Assembly: GCF_004803895.1 (NCBI RefSeq)
Contig: NZ_CP021978.1
Location: 1 to 64,000 of the forward strand
Direction: 5' to 3'
Origin: Streptomyces hawaiiensis
GTDB taxonomy: Bacteria > Actinomycetota > Actinomycetes > Streptomycetales > Streptomycetaceae
Length of the DNA: 64,000 bases
Part shown: positions 9,455 to 18,584 of the stretch, in pieces
Position numbering within the stretch: the stretch's first letter is position 1
Layout: each line of letters opens with the position of its first letter
Notes under the pieces: generated by a model
Databases searched by the model: none
Told to the model about the DNA's origin: nothing
The model's input: only the letters and a program-made list of their open reading frames with translations
Program-made: the position numbers and the translations under genes

Positions 9455-9965
9455 GCGCGGTCCTACCGGCGGGCCACAGGAACCTCGCCCCAGGGCAGGT
9501 GGAGCGAGGGCGAGGTTCGCCGACCTCGTCGACGCCGACGGCCGCCTGCCCGACATCGCACCCGGCGTCCTCTTCGGCGGCGACGACATCGGACGATGGC
9601 TCGCACGGCAACGCGACGCGAGTACCTGGGCGCAGTTGTCCACCGAGCAGCAGGAACGGCTGTCCCAGCTGGGGGTGAAGCCCGTCCAGCCGTCATCTTC
9701 GGCCCCGGCGGCCACCCGCGCGACGAAGCCGGGCAAGGCGCAGCAGGCGTTCCAGCGCGGCCTGGCTGCCCGCACGCAGTGGGTGGAACGGGAAGGTCAC
9801 CGGCCTGTACCGCGCGGCCACGCTGAGGAGATCACGGTCGACGGCGCGACGGAGCCGGTGGCCGTGAAGCTGGGCGTCTGGGTATAGAACACCAAATCGA
9901 GGCGCGACAAGCTCACCCAGGAGCAGCTGAATGCGTTGCGGGAGCTGGGCGTCACATGGGCGTGA
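9455..9965 (+). pseudogene. Decayed second copy of the HA-helicase C-terminus
   Basis: From about 9519 the translated sequence is nearly the same as 6748-7206 (FADLVDADGRLPDIAPGV, IGRWLARQRDASTWAQL, QAFQRGLAARTQWVEREGHR). A short stretch near 9461-9505 matches an earlier HA unit of the first copy (6522-6562), so sequence between them was deleted. A TAG at about 9885 interrupts the frame before the final NTKSRRDKLTQEQLNALREL. It is a pseudogene made by duplication and deletion. Confidence 0.75.
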
Positions 9966-10136
9966 CGGAGTAGGTCGCCATGTGCCCATTACCTGATGGG
10001 ATGCTCGTCAGTTGATGGTGCGTGTGGCAGCAAGGCTCCTCGGCGCACCTGGCGGTCGCTGATCCAGGTTCGTACAGCGCCCGTTTCCTGGATCCGTACG
10101 GTGGAGAACAGCTGATGCCGTGGGGCGAGGCCGCTC

Positions 10137-10793
10137 GTGTCGTTTCGTCTGGAGGACTGCGGTCCGGTACGTCCGTTTCCCCTGCGGTCTGGCCGTCGTT
10201 TCGCGCCGGGCTGGTGGTGGTCGGCTACCACCGGGCGGCTGGTGCACTACGGGTCGGGTGTCATGCGCGCCCAGGTGATGCTGCTGGACCGTGATCCTTC
10301 GGTCACGGCGATGGCATGCCGCCCTGTGGAGCTGTCCTGGCGGGGATCTGAGGGGTCCGGGGTGTCGCATGTGCCGCATCTGATGGCGCGGTTCAGCGAC
10401 GGCGGCGGTCTGCTGCTCGACTGTGCCGGACGAGGGGAGATCTCTCCCCGGCTCGCACACCGTGCTGACGTCATGGCAGCGGCGGCACGTGCGGTGGGAT
10501 GGCAGTACCGGGTCGCCTCGCCTCCCGAACCGGTTGTCGCCGCCAACCTGGGCTGGCTGTCGGGATACCGGCACCCTCGCTACCGGGACACCGCGCTCTT
10601 GGAAGAGGCGGTGCAGGTCTTTGCCCGTCCTCGGCCGCTGATCGAAGGGGCACGTGACCTCGGGGACACCATCAGGGTTCTCCCGGCCCTCTTCCATGCC
10701 CTATGGACCGGGTCGCTGTCAGCCCCGCTGAACGAGCCCTTGCATGAACGGGTGACCGTGACAGCAGGCCCGGGCGAGGGGGCGTCTGCGTGA
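10137..10793 (+). CDS. TnsA-like transposase subunit lacking catalytic residues
   Basis: The product has 218 residues and matches the actinobacterial TnsA-like pattern (GWWWSATTGRLVHYGS near the start, WQYRVASPPEPVVAANLGWLSGYR mid, ALWTGSL near the end). TnsA makes the 5' cuts of Tn7 with a PD-(D/E)xK site. Here the expected PD pair reads P-H (SHVPHLM) and the expected D-x-K reads D-C-A (LLLDCAGR), so it is probably not a nuclease. The other TnsA in this window (63576 onward) keeps HVPDY and VVDVK. The GTG start at 10137 follows a GGGGCGAGG. It ends in a GTGA overlap with the TnsB gene. Confidence 0.7.
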   Translation: MSFRLEDCGPVRPFPLRSGRRFAPGWWWSATTGRLVHYGSGVMRAQVMLLDRDPSVTAMACRPVELSWRGSEGSGVSHVPHLMARFSDGGGLLLDCAGRGEISPRLAHRADVMAAAARAVGWQYRVASPPEPVVAANLGWLSGYRHPRYRDTALLEEAVQVFARPRPLIEGARDLGDTIRVLPALFHALWTGSLSAPLNEPLHERVTVTAGPGEGASA

Positions 10794-12952
10794 CGGCGGC
10801 AGTACTCGATGTGGGGAGCCAGGTGCGGTTCGAGGACCGCTCCTGGACGGTGGTGATGCTCGAAGGGGCCCGTGCCAGGTTGGTCGACTCGGACAACTCC
10901 CCGGCGACGGTGCTAGTGAGCTATCTGTTCGCCGCTCCTGACTTCGAACTCGTCGGAGCGGCCCGCCCTCAGGTGCCTCCGTTCGGGCTCCTGGAGGAAC
11001 TGCCTGTGCAGGCACGTGAGCGTGCTGAGGCCTGGGAGCGGCACGTGTGCGAGGTGGAGACCGGCCTTCCGGTGCCGGGGCAGGGCGGTGTGCCGCGGGC
11101 GGAGTTCGATCCGGCGCAGCGGACTGTGGCGGAACGGGAGGAGGCCAAGGCAGCGGAGTTGACCGTGGCGGGGCAGCAGACGAGTGCGGTGACCGTGCGG
11201 CGGATGCGGGCCCGTTACCGCGAGAAGGGGCTGTGGGGGCTGGTCGACCAGCGCACGGCGCGTAGGCGTTCTGTGGTGGGACGGGCCGATGAGCGTGTGG
11301 TCGCTGCGATCACTCAGGTGCTGGAGGCGCAGCGGGAACGCTCCAGTGGCACGCTGAGCCGGCTGCGGCGCATGGTCGGGTGGGTTCTGGAGGAAACCCA
11401 TGGTCCCGGCGCGGTGGAGGTGCCGCCGGTGACGACGTTCAACCGGCTGGTGCACGCGCTCGCCGACGGCCACGGGCTGCTGGGGTCGGCGGCACAGCAG
11501 CGGCGGCGCACGTCGCGGCCGGCCCCTCCCTTCACCCCGACCGTGGCGCTGCGGCCGGGTGAGCTGGTGATGCTGGACAGTACGCCGCTGGATGTGCTGG
11601 TGGTGCTCGCCGAGGGGGTGACGGGGTCGGTCGAGTTATCGATCGCGTTGGACGTGGCAACGCGCAGTATCTGTGCCGCGGTGGTGCGTCCGGTGGGCAC
11701 AAGATCGGTGGACGCGGCGGTGCTGCTGGCGCAGATGGTCACGCCCATGCGGATGCGCCCGGGGTGGGAGACGGCGCTGGCGATGTCCCGGTCAGTCATC
11801 CCCTATGAGCGGCTGGTGTCGTTGGATGCGCGGCTGGAAGGGGCAGCGGCCCGGCCGGTGATCATGCCGGAGACGGTGGTGGTCGATCAAGGTGCGGTGT
11901 TCGTCTCCCATTCCTTCATTGCCGCGTGCGAGAGCCTGGGGGTGTCCGTTCAGCCCGCGCCGCCGGCCAACGGCCCGGCCAAGGGCCATGTCGAGCGGAC
12001 GTTCCGCACCATCGGGGACCGGTTCTCCCAGTACGTGGCCGGCTACAGCGGCTCGGATGTCACCCGGCGCGGCACGCGCGTTGAGGACGAGGCGTGCTGG
12101 ACGCTTGCGCAGGTGCAGGACCTGCTGGATGAGTGGCTGGTCACCGACTGGCAGCACCGCCCGCACGCCTCGCTGCGCCATCCGCTGGCACCGAAGCTCG
12201 CCCTGTCGCCGAACGAGATGTGGGGCGCGCTCGTGGGAGTCACCGGCTATATCCCGGTGCCGCTGAGCGCGGACGACTACATCGAGCTCATGCCCATCAA
12301 GCGGGTGGCCATCAACGACTACGGCATCCGCTTCGACTACCGCACCTACGACCACAAGGTCCTCAATCCGCACCGCAGCAACCGGTCGGGCGCGCCGGAC
12401 GGCAGATGGGAGGTGCACCACAACCCCTACGACCCCCATCAGATCTGGGTGCGGCTGCCCACCGGGTGGGAAGAGGTGCCGTGGATCCACCGCGGCTGTG
12501 TCAGCCTGCCCTTCACCGACTTCACCTGGCAGCACGTCCGTGCCGCAGTCGAGCGCCGCGGCGACCGCGTCGAGCACGAGCGGCAGCTCGCCCAGGCCCT
12601 GGACCGCCTCCTGCGGCGTGCGAGCAACGGTGCCGGGACCCGCCGCGAGCAGACGGTGGCGGCGCGCGCCAGCGCAGCAGCGTCCCTGGCCCGACCGGCC
12701 GTGCCGCAGGCGGCCCCGGACCCCGTGGCGGCTCCGACCCTCTCCTACGGCCTGGTGGGTGCCTTCACACCGCTGGAAGAAGAGGATCAGCAAGGGGAGA
12801 CAGGGTTCGAGGACGGCTGGGACGAGGACGACGACCTGCCCGGCCCCGCTGACGTCGATGAGCCTGCCGGAGACGAACAGCCGGACTCCTCAGCCAAAGT
12901 TCCGCGTCCCTCTCGGATCTATGACGCCTACCAGGAAGCAGCACAGTGGTGA
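10790..12952 (+). CDS. tnsB: TnsB-like DDE transposase with Mu-type C-terminus
   Basis: The product has 720 residues. A small beta domain opens the protein (about 5-50), followed by HTH domains (TVRRMRARYREKGLWGLVDQR near 140-160). The retroviral-integrase-like core has Asp263 (VMLDSTPLDV), Asp366 (VVVDQGAVF) and Glu402 (KGHVERTF), giving exact D-35-E spacing, so the protein looks active. The C-terminal Mu-type barrel (about 500-600: YDPHQIWVRLPTGWEEVPW) and an acidic tail follow. TnsB joins transposon ends to target DNA. It overlaps the TnsA-like gene (GTGA) and the HA-repeat gene. No tnsC or tniQ is adjacent. Confidence 0.9.
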   Translation: MTAAVLDVGSQVRFEDRSWTVVMLEGARARLVDSDNSPATVLVSYLFAAPDFELVGAARPQVPPFGLLEELPVQARERAEAWERHVCEVETGLPVPGQGGVPRAEFDPAQRTVAEREEAKAAELTVAGQQTSAVTVRRMRARYREKGLWGLVDQRTARRRSVVGRADERVVAAITQVLEAQRERSSGTLSRLRRMVGWVLEETHGPGAVEVPPVTTFNRLVHALADGHGLLGSAAQQRRRTSRPAPPFTPTVALRPGELVMLDSTPLDVLVVLAEGVTGSVELSIALDVATRSICAAVVRPVGTRSVDAAVLLAQMVTPMRMRPGWETALAMSRSVIPYERLVSLDARLEGAAARPVIMPETVVVDQGAVFVSHSFIAACESLGVSVQPAPPANGPAKGHVERTFRTIGDRFSQYVAGYSGSDVTRRGTRVEDEACWTLAQVQDLLDEWLVTDWQHRPHASLRHPLAPKLALSPNEMWGALVGVTGYIPVPLSADDYIELMPIKRVAINDYGIRFDYRTYDHKVLNPHRSNRSGAPDGRWEVHHNPYDPHQIWVRLPTGWEEVPWIHRGCVSLPFTDFTWQHVRAAVERRGDRVEHERQLAQALDRLLRRASNGAGTRREQTVAARASAAASLARPAVPQAAPDPVAAPTLSYGLVGAFTPLEEEDQQGETGFEDGWDEDDDLPGPADVDEPAGDEQPDSSAKVPRPSRIYDAYQEAAQW

Positions 12953-14190
12953 CAGACGCCCCTGCCGACAGCACCCTTCACGACGGAGCGAGGGCTGCGG
13001 CGTACGCACCGCCGACCACGCGGGACGGCTGGCAGCAGTTCGTCGCCACTCCCCCGCTCCACCCCCGCCAGCAGCACCTCCTCGCAGACCTGGGCCTCAC
13101 CGCCGAAGGCGCCCGTGCCGCCCGGCCCCGCCGCATCCCCCAAGCCGCAGCCTTCGCGGCCGGTCTCGCCCACGCCCGCGCCTGGGCCCAGCAACACGGC
13201 AACCTCGCCGTCCCCGAACCCGCCCGCCACGACGGCTACCGCCTCGGCACCTGGCTGCGCACGCAACGTCGCCGCGCCAGCCGAGGAAAACTGCCCGCCG
13301 ACCGCATCAAAGCCCTGGAAGCCATCGATCCCCACTGGAACCCGGCGGGAGGACTGCGCTGGCGCCAGGCCTACCTCACCGCCTGCACGCATACCACCGG
13401 CCGATCCCCGGCCACCACGGCCGATTTCAACGCGCTCCCAGCCGACACAGCGAAATGGCTGTTCACCCAGTGCTCCAGCTACGACAACCTCCAACCCGAG
13501 CAGCAACAGCAGCTCGCCGGCATCGGCCTCACCAGCGAACGGGCCCGCGCGCTGGCGCCACCACCGAAACCTCCCCAACCAACCCGCCCAGCCCGCCCAC
13601 GGCTGAAGAACCCGCCCTCGGCCGTCGCCGCCGGCCTGCCGTACGCCCGGTCGTGGGCCGCCCAACACGGCAACCTCTCCTCAGCCGGCTACCGCACCGA
13701 ACACGACGGCTTCCCCCTGGGATGGTGGCTGTACAAACAACGCCGAGCCGCCGGGGCCCACGTGAAACGCACCGGCCGGCCCTGGCCCCACAACCCGCCA
13801 CTCACCGCGCTCGACCCGTGGTGGAACCCACCCTGGCGCGCCACCTGGAACCACAGCTGGCACCAAGCCCACACCTGCTACAGCACCGGCATGCCCTTCC
13901 CCAACCAGACCACCAAATGGATCCGCACCCAACAACGCACCTGGGACCAGCTCCACCCCCACCAACAACACCTGATGGGCACCATCGGCATCCACGGCCC
14001 CACACCCCTGCACCGCTACAACAGCCACCCAGCGAACCTGACCGACCAGCCAACAGAACTGATCAACACCCACGAAACCAACCCAGAGCAGCAAACCCGC
14101 AGTTCACAGGCCCACCCAGCCGGGGCCCGCAAGCAACGCCCGCCACCTCGCCAGCACACACCACACCGCCAGACCCAACCAACCAACTGA
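12946..14190 (+). CDS. Helicase-associated (HA) repeat protein without a helicase domain, coupled to tnsB
   Basis: The product has 414 residues and starts at GTG 12946 (or 12949), inside the end of tnsB. It consists of four HA-like units: about 65-127 (HARAWAQQHGNLAVP, LGTWLRTQRRR), 130-190 (WRQAYLTACTHTTGRSP), 225-292 (YARSWAAQHGNLSSA, LGWWLYKQRRAA) and 295-350 (WNHSWHQAHTCYSTG). HA units are thought to bind nucleic acid next to SF2 helicases; here no ATPase motif is present. A Pro/Gln/Thr-rich tail (350-414) looks disordered. Its place in the operon is where tnsC usually sits, so a role in target choice or complex assembly is a reasonable but untested idea. Confidence 0.75.
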   Translation: MVTDAPADSTLHDGARAAAYAPPTTRDGWQQFVATPPLHPRQQHLLADLGLTAEGARAARPRRIPQAAAFAAGLAHARAWAQQHGNLAVPEPARHDGYRLGTWLRTQRRRASRGKLPADRIKALEAIDPHWNPAGGLRWRQAYLTACTHTTGRSPATTADFNALPADTAKWLFTQCSSYDNLQPEQQQQLAGIGLTSERARALAPPPKPPQPTRPARPRLKNPPSAVAAGLPYARSWAAQHGNLSSAGYRTEHDGFPLGWWLYKQRRAAGAHVKRTGRPWPHNPPLTALDPWWNPPWRATWNHSWHQAHTCYSTGMPFPNQTTKWIRTQQRTWDQLHPHQQHLMGTIGIHGPTPLHRYNSHPANLTDQPTELINTHETNPEQQTRSSQAHPAGARKQRPPPRQHTPHRQTQPTN

Positions 14191-14290
14191 TCAGCCCAGC
14201 TCAACCCTCCGGCCACCGATCAGAAAGAACGAACCACGACAGGAAAGATGGAAATGGTGGAATCCTGCGGCAGCTCCGCCTGCGCCCGCT

Positions 14291-15097
14291 TCAGCGCCTC
14301 GTAGACCAGCACTTCCTCACGGGAGTCGAAGACGAAGCCGTCCCGGTTGAGGGTGGGGCTGTTCTCTTGGCACGTGCCCTAGATGCCTGGTTGGATGCTG
14401 TTCCCGCAGTCAGTCGCTCCTGCAGGATCTGCCGCCAGTGTCCATCGATCTCGGGGAGCGCGGGTGCGGCGGTGATGCCGCCGATGTCCAGGCCGTGCCG
14501 CCCCGCCACATGTTCGAACACCGGCTGGATCGCTGCGGTGACCTCTTCGGTGAACCGGGGGACGAGGTAGGGGGGCACGATGAGGACGGCGTCCTCCCAG
14601 TCCCCGAATCGGTTGCCGGGCACCAGTTCCACGTCTTCCACATCCGACAATAGGGCAGCAGCCCGGCTGTTGCCCTGCTCGTACATCAGGAACGCGGTCT
14701 GCGCCAGGACGAGTTGCAGGGTGGACGCCGCGGATTCGCCTGGCTGAGGCGAGGGGTCCGCGGTCGTGACGGCGACAGACACATGTACCTGCGCGGCCTG
14801 GCCTTCCGGCACGGAGTGGGCGAGGGAAGGCGGTGTTTTCCCCTGCACGACCAGCTCGATGGCGGGCGGGGGATTGAGAAGTTCTGCAAGCGCATCCTCG
14901 AGTACCCCGCGCGAACCCGAGCTGATGAAGTTGTCGTACGCGCCCTGATTGTTCCAGCTCAGCGTCAGCGTGGTGCCGTCGTAGGAGAGGACGTTCGCAT
15001 TCTGCCCCAGGAGGATCCAGGCGAACCGCCGTCGGTTCCTGACCACTTCCAGGAGCTTCGGCCACAACTCGTGCATGCCGGCCGTCTTGTCCGCCAT
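14291..15097 (-). CDS. Unknown protein with a DnaX domain III-like N-terminus, C-terminus disrupted
   Basis: The product has 268 residues. The first 70 residues (LWPKLLEVVRNRRRFAWILL, LTLSWNNQGAYDNF) resemble domain III of the DNA polymerase III tau/gamma subunit, a clamp-loader scaffold; there is no ATPase domain. The last 30 residues (after about ASNQASRAR) look out of frame, because an overlapping minus-strand frame at 14225-14350 reads NRDGFVFDSREEVLVYEALK, a more protein-like continuation that itself stops at about 14225. The gene lies 67 nt after the GmrSD-like gene on the same strand. The 3' end is probably truncated by the neighbouring transposon operon. Confidence 0.5.
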   Translation of the reverse strand: MADKTAGMHELWPKLLEVVRNRRRFAWILLGQNANVLSYDGTTLTLSWNNQGAYDNFISSGSRGVLEDALAELLNPPPAIELVVQGKTPPSLAHSVPEGQAAQVHVSVAVTTADPSPQPGESAASTLQLVLAQTAFLMYEQGNSRAAALLSDVEDVELVPGNRFGDWEDAVLIVPPYLVPRFTEEVTAAIQPVFEHVAGRHGLDIGGITAAPALPEIDGHWRQILQERLTAGTASNQASRARAKRTAPPSTGTASSSTPVRKCWSTRR

Positions 15098-15164
15098 TCC
15101 GCCTCCCCACGTTCTGTTCCACCGCCAGCGTACGAGCAGACGCCGACAAGACCGTGCGCCTGAG

Positions 15165-17376
15165 CTACAGGGCTCCGGACGCCACGGCGCGGTCGCGCAG
15201 AGTTCGCAGGCTGGTGCGCACCCCTTGCTCGTCTTCGATGTGCCATTCGTTCATGCCCTGGCAGGTCTTGGTGCCGCGGGCGACAGCGCCGGCCTCGTCG
15301 ACCCGCCCGTACGGGGTGCCTCCGGTGGCAGTGAGGATGATGCCGCCGTCTTCGTCGATGGTGGCCCAGTGGTCGGTGGAGCGGTAGGTGAGCACGATCC
15401 TCGTGCCGCCCGTGAGGATCCGGGCTGCGACCATTCTGGCGACATCCGTGCGGCGGCGCCCTGCAGCGGGCCTGCGGCGCGCGGCGACCACGGGCCTGAT
15501 CTGAGCAGTCGGCTCGTTGGAGCCGGACGCGCTGGGCAAGGTGACGGGCAGGCCGAGGCGCTCCGGGTTCCAGATGTGCTCGAGCAGGCTCAGATACAGT
15601 TCCTGGCGGGTCTGGACGACGGAGGTCATCGCCTCCCGGGGTCCGAACGGTCTGAGGACCTTGTCAAGCTTGTGGGTCTTGATGAACTCGCGCAGCAGGG
15701 GATTCCGTTGGTCGTAGCCGGGGGCGATAATGCCCAGCAGGACGTTGCTGCGGGCGTAATAGGCGGCCTTTCCGTTGAGGGGCAGGTCGTTGATGCTGGA
15801 GTTCTCGCGCCCCATGAGCAGCCGAGGCCGCCCAGTTGGTTGCGGCGGCTGCGGAAGACAACCGGGTCGGGTATCTCCTCCTCCACACGGTGGTGGTGGT
15901 TGGCCCACAAGTGCTCGATGTGGAACCGTTCCCGGTCGAGGTAGGCGAGCACGTCGTGCGGCCGCTGGCAGGCCTCTTCGACGTAAGCGGTGGCCCGAGC
16001 CAGCAGGTAGCGGATCTGGTGGGCGTTGTTGCCGCGCAGTCCCAGGGTGGCCGCATCGCGTATCGAGCCCCCGTCGTGGGTGACGCGATCGCCCAGCGCG
16101 GAGGCGACGTCGGCCGTGGTACGGCACTTGCGCAGGAGCGGAACGAGCGTGTCATGGACCAGGGAGTTGGAGTCCGCTGACTGCACAGGCAGGTCCTGCA
16201 GGACTCTGAGGGCGTACCAGCGGTCCATGTAGACAGCGACCAGACGGCCCTTGTCCTTGGCGTCGGAGGGCCGGTCGTCGGGATCGATGGCGGCGAGGAT
16301 GGCGATGGCCTGGCAGCTGAGTCCGTTGCGTTCGTTGAAGAGCACCGTCTCCAGGCGGTCGCCGCCTGTCTTGAGTGCTCGGCTGGCGGCGAGGAACGGC
16401 CGAAACAGTCTGGCCGACTTCAGCAGGTCCTGCACGAAGTGCAGAAAGTTACTGGGACGTTCGGGTACCAGTCCCAGGTAAGCGGCGTTGTGGCGGACCC
16501 ACACATTGAGGTTGCTGTCGATCTGCCGGCGGTCGTCTTCCCGGCCCTCACGTGCGCAGCGGGCCATAAGGAAGGCTTTGATGAAGCGGGAAGCGGCGGT
16601 GGGTCCTCCCGGTCAGTGGCCAGTTCCCGCAGCATCTCGTGCCATTGGGTGTTGAGGTGGTCTTCGTTCGCTCCGACGTGGGAGAGCAAGTGGCTCTTCA
16701 GAAGGTCCACGGCGGTGAGGCGGGCGCCACGGTCGTTCATCGTCTCGAACATCCGGTAGCCATGATCGGAGCTGGCCGCCCGGATTCCGACCAGGACCAC
16801 CCGGTCCAGCAGCCACTCGGTGAACCGGGGGAGGTTCTCCGCATCGAGCTCTTCCGCGAGCTGGGATTCGATCTGCTGGCTACGTGCCCACAAGTTGCGA
16901 CGGGAGAGGGAGTCCCCCACGCCCGTTTCGTACTTGCGGGCCTCAGCGACCGCCCTCAAGACGGGCTCGTGATCGGTGATGCCGAGCGCGAAATGTTCTC
17001 CGTCGATCGTGATCACCCGGTTGAGCCGGTCGACCGCCCTGGCGTCCCCACGCTCCTGCGCCGAAAGCCGCAGCTGCAGGAAGAGCAGATGCAGCGTGAC
17101 GAACCGCTGCTGCCCGTCGACGAGATAGCGCCGGTTCTTCGACGGCTCGTAGTAGACGAACGGCCCCAGGAAGTACTGCGGTGCGGTGTGCGGCCGGCGC
17201 AGGTACGCCGGATCCGTCGACCAGTTCCTGAACGATCCACACAGATCCCGCAGCAGGGTGCGGATTTCGTCCTCGCCCCAGGTGTAGTCACGCTGGTAAT
17301 AGTCGATCTCATAGGTCACTTCACGGAACAGTTCCTTCAGGCAGAAGCCCTGGGACCTGATCTCGTCCGAACCCAT
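15165..17376 (-). pseudogene. GmrSD-type restriction protein (DUF262-DUF1524) with C-terminal RAMA-like domain, two frameshifts
   Basis: The N-terminus from ATG 17376 is a DUF262 domain (YEIDYYQRDYTWGEDEIR; DGQQR at residues 87-91; FETMNDRGARLTAVDLLKSH). A frameshift near 16580 leads into FIKAFLMARCAREG and the helical middle part, then FHIEHLWANHHH and RNQLGGLG of the DUF1524 nuclease. A second frameshift near 15820-15850 leads to NSSINDLPLNGKAAYYARSN and a C-terminal RAMA-like domain (VARMVAARILTGGTRIVL, WATIDEDGGII, MNEWHIEDEQG). GmrSD enzymes cut DNA with modified bases; RAMA domains are predicted readers of modified DNA. As written no full-length product is made. Confidence 0.8.
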
Positions 17377-17477
17377 GACACCACTCCCACCTGCCCGGTT
17401 ATCTACTCATGCTCCCAACTCCCCCGGTTCCCGTACAGATAGCGTGTGCGCGGCAGGGCCACGGCGGACGGTGCGCC

Positions 17478-18497
17478 TCACGTGGGGGTGGAGAAAACGG
17501 CCACTCTGCAGCGGACTGTTCCGGCTCCCCACCGGTCAGTGAGTGCCCTAGCTGTTGCGGGGCGCGAGGTTGTTGACGGATCGATCGTGACCTCGACCAG
17601 CGGCGGGCTGTTCGGTCCCTTTGATGTTGGAGTCGTCCTCGCCCGCGATGTGACGGGTGAGGAGGTGGAGTGCGTCTGCTGAGGATGCGTCGTTGGGGTG
17701 TAGATCTCGAGGCGGTGGTCCGGGCTGTCGGGCTGGAGCCACACTTGGTAGGCGATGCTCGCGGTACCGACGGTGGGGTGTTGCAGGTGCATGTCGCCGG
17801 TGGTGCAGTCGGCGACCTCTCCGGTTGCCCACATCTGGGCGAACTGGTCGCTGCGCATGGTGAGCTCGCCGATGAGGTTCGCCAGTCGCGCGTCGGTTGG
17901 GAACCGGCCGGCGGTGAGCCTCAGGTACGCGACGTGGACGCGCGCGAGCTCGTCCCAGTTGCGGTGCAGGTCCCGGGTGAGGGGGTCGAGGAAGAACATC
18001 CGCGGGATGGAGGGACGACGAGCTGGGTCTGCCGGGGCGTCGAATTCCGTGTGTTCGGCGAGCAGCGCGTGACCTGTGCGGTTCCAGGCGAGCACGTCCC
18101 CGCGCCTGCCGAGCACGATCGCGGGAGTAGCCTCGCCCAGCGAGTCGAGCAGCGCGAGCACACGAGGATGGGGATGTTCGGCGGGCGGTTCGGTGAGGCC
18201 GGGCCGGTCGGTCTGGCGGGCGAGGTTGTGTAGGTGGACTGTCTCGACCTCGTCGAGTTCCAGCACCCGGGCCAGTGCGTCGAGAACCTGCGCCGAGGCT
18301 GTGCCCGCTTGTCCCTGCTCCAACCGCGTGTAATAGCCGGCGCTGACGCCTGCGAGGTGAGCCAGTTCTTCTCGGCGCAGCCCTGGAACGCGCCGACTAT
18401 TGCCGTAGGTGCGTAGCCCGATCGCGTCCGGTGTGACCTGGTCGCGGCGGCTCTTCAAAAATGCTCCGAAGCTCTCCACACCATCGAGCCTAGACAT
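17478..18497 (-). CDS. MmyB-type XRE transcription regulator, C-terminus frameshifted
   Basis: Translation from ATG 18497 (MSRLDGVESFGAFLKSRR) gives an N-terminal HTH (LRREELAHLAGVSAGYYTRLEQ, about 30-60) and an MmyB-like ligand-binding domain (PAIVLGRRGDVLAWNRTGHALL). After EIYTP the frame drifts; the neighbouring frame reads NDASSADALHLLTRHIAGED, a natural family ending that would stop at 17548. The shift sits in a run of four C where five would keep the frame. It is divergent from an MFS exporter and separated by a palindrome, so it is probably the local repressor. Confidence 0.8.
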   Translation of the reverse strand: MSRLDGVESFGAFLKSRRDQVTPDAIGLRTYGNSRRVPGLRREELAHLAGVSAGYYTRLEQGQAGTASAQVLDALARVLELDEVETVHLHNLARQTDRPGLTEPPAEHPHPRVLALLDSLGEATPAIVLGRRGDVLAWNRTGHALLAEHTEFDAPADPARRPSIPRMFFLDPLTRDLHRNWDELARVHVAYLRLTAGRFPTDARLANLIGELTMRSDQFAQMWATGEVADCTTGDMHLQHPTVGTASIAYQVWLQPDSPDHRLEIYTPTTHPQQTHSTSSPVTSRARTTPTSKGPNSPPLVEVTIDPSTTSRPATARALTDRWGAGTVRCRVAVFSTPT

Positions 18498-18553
18498 GGT
18501 CCGCGGTGGTGTGGGTGCACCTGCTGGGTGTAGCCACACCAGGTGTCTGGATG

Positions 18554-18579
18554 CAACGCTCCAGGCGCCTGGAGCGTTG
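18554..18579. promoter_or_regulatory. Perfect 26-bp palindrome, likely operator of the XRE/MFS pair
   Basis: The half-site CAACGCTCCAGGC is followed directly by its exact complement GCCTGGAGCGTTG. It lies 5 bp upstream of the MFS start codon and 57 bp upstream of the XRE start. A weaker ACACCAGGTGT element lies just to the left (about 18536-18546). Confidence 0.65.
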
Positions 18580-18584
18580 ACGAC

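Noticed and set aside
9966..10136. Transposase-binding repeats at the left end of the tnsAB operon
   Set aside because: TGATGG occurs twice (near 9995 and 10014) and resembles a sequence past 14190, but matches are too short to support ends.
12498..14570. 690-residue plus-strand frame over the tnsB end and HA gene
   Set aside because: Ser/Pro/Arg-rich shadow; HA repeats and tnsB tail are in other frames with clear family features.
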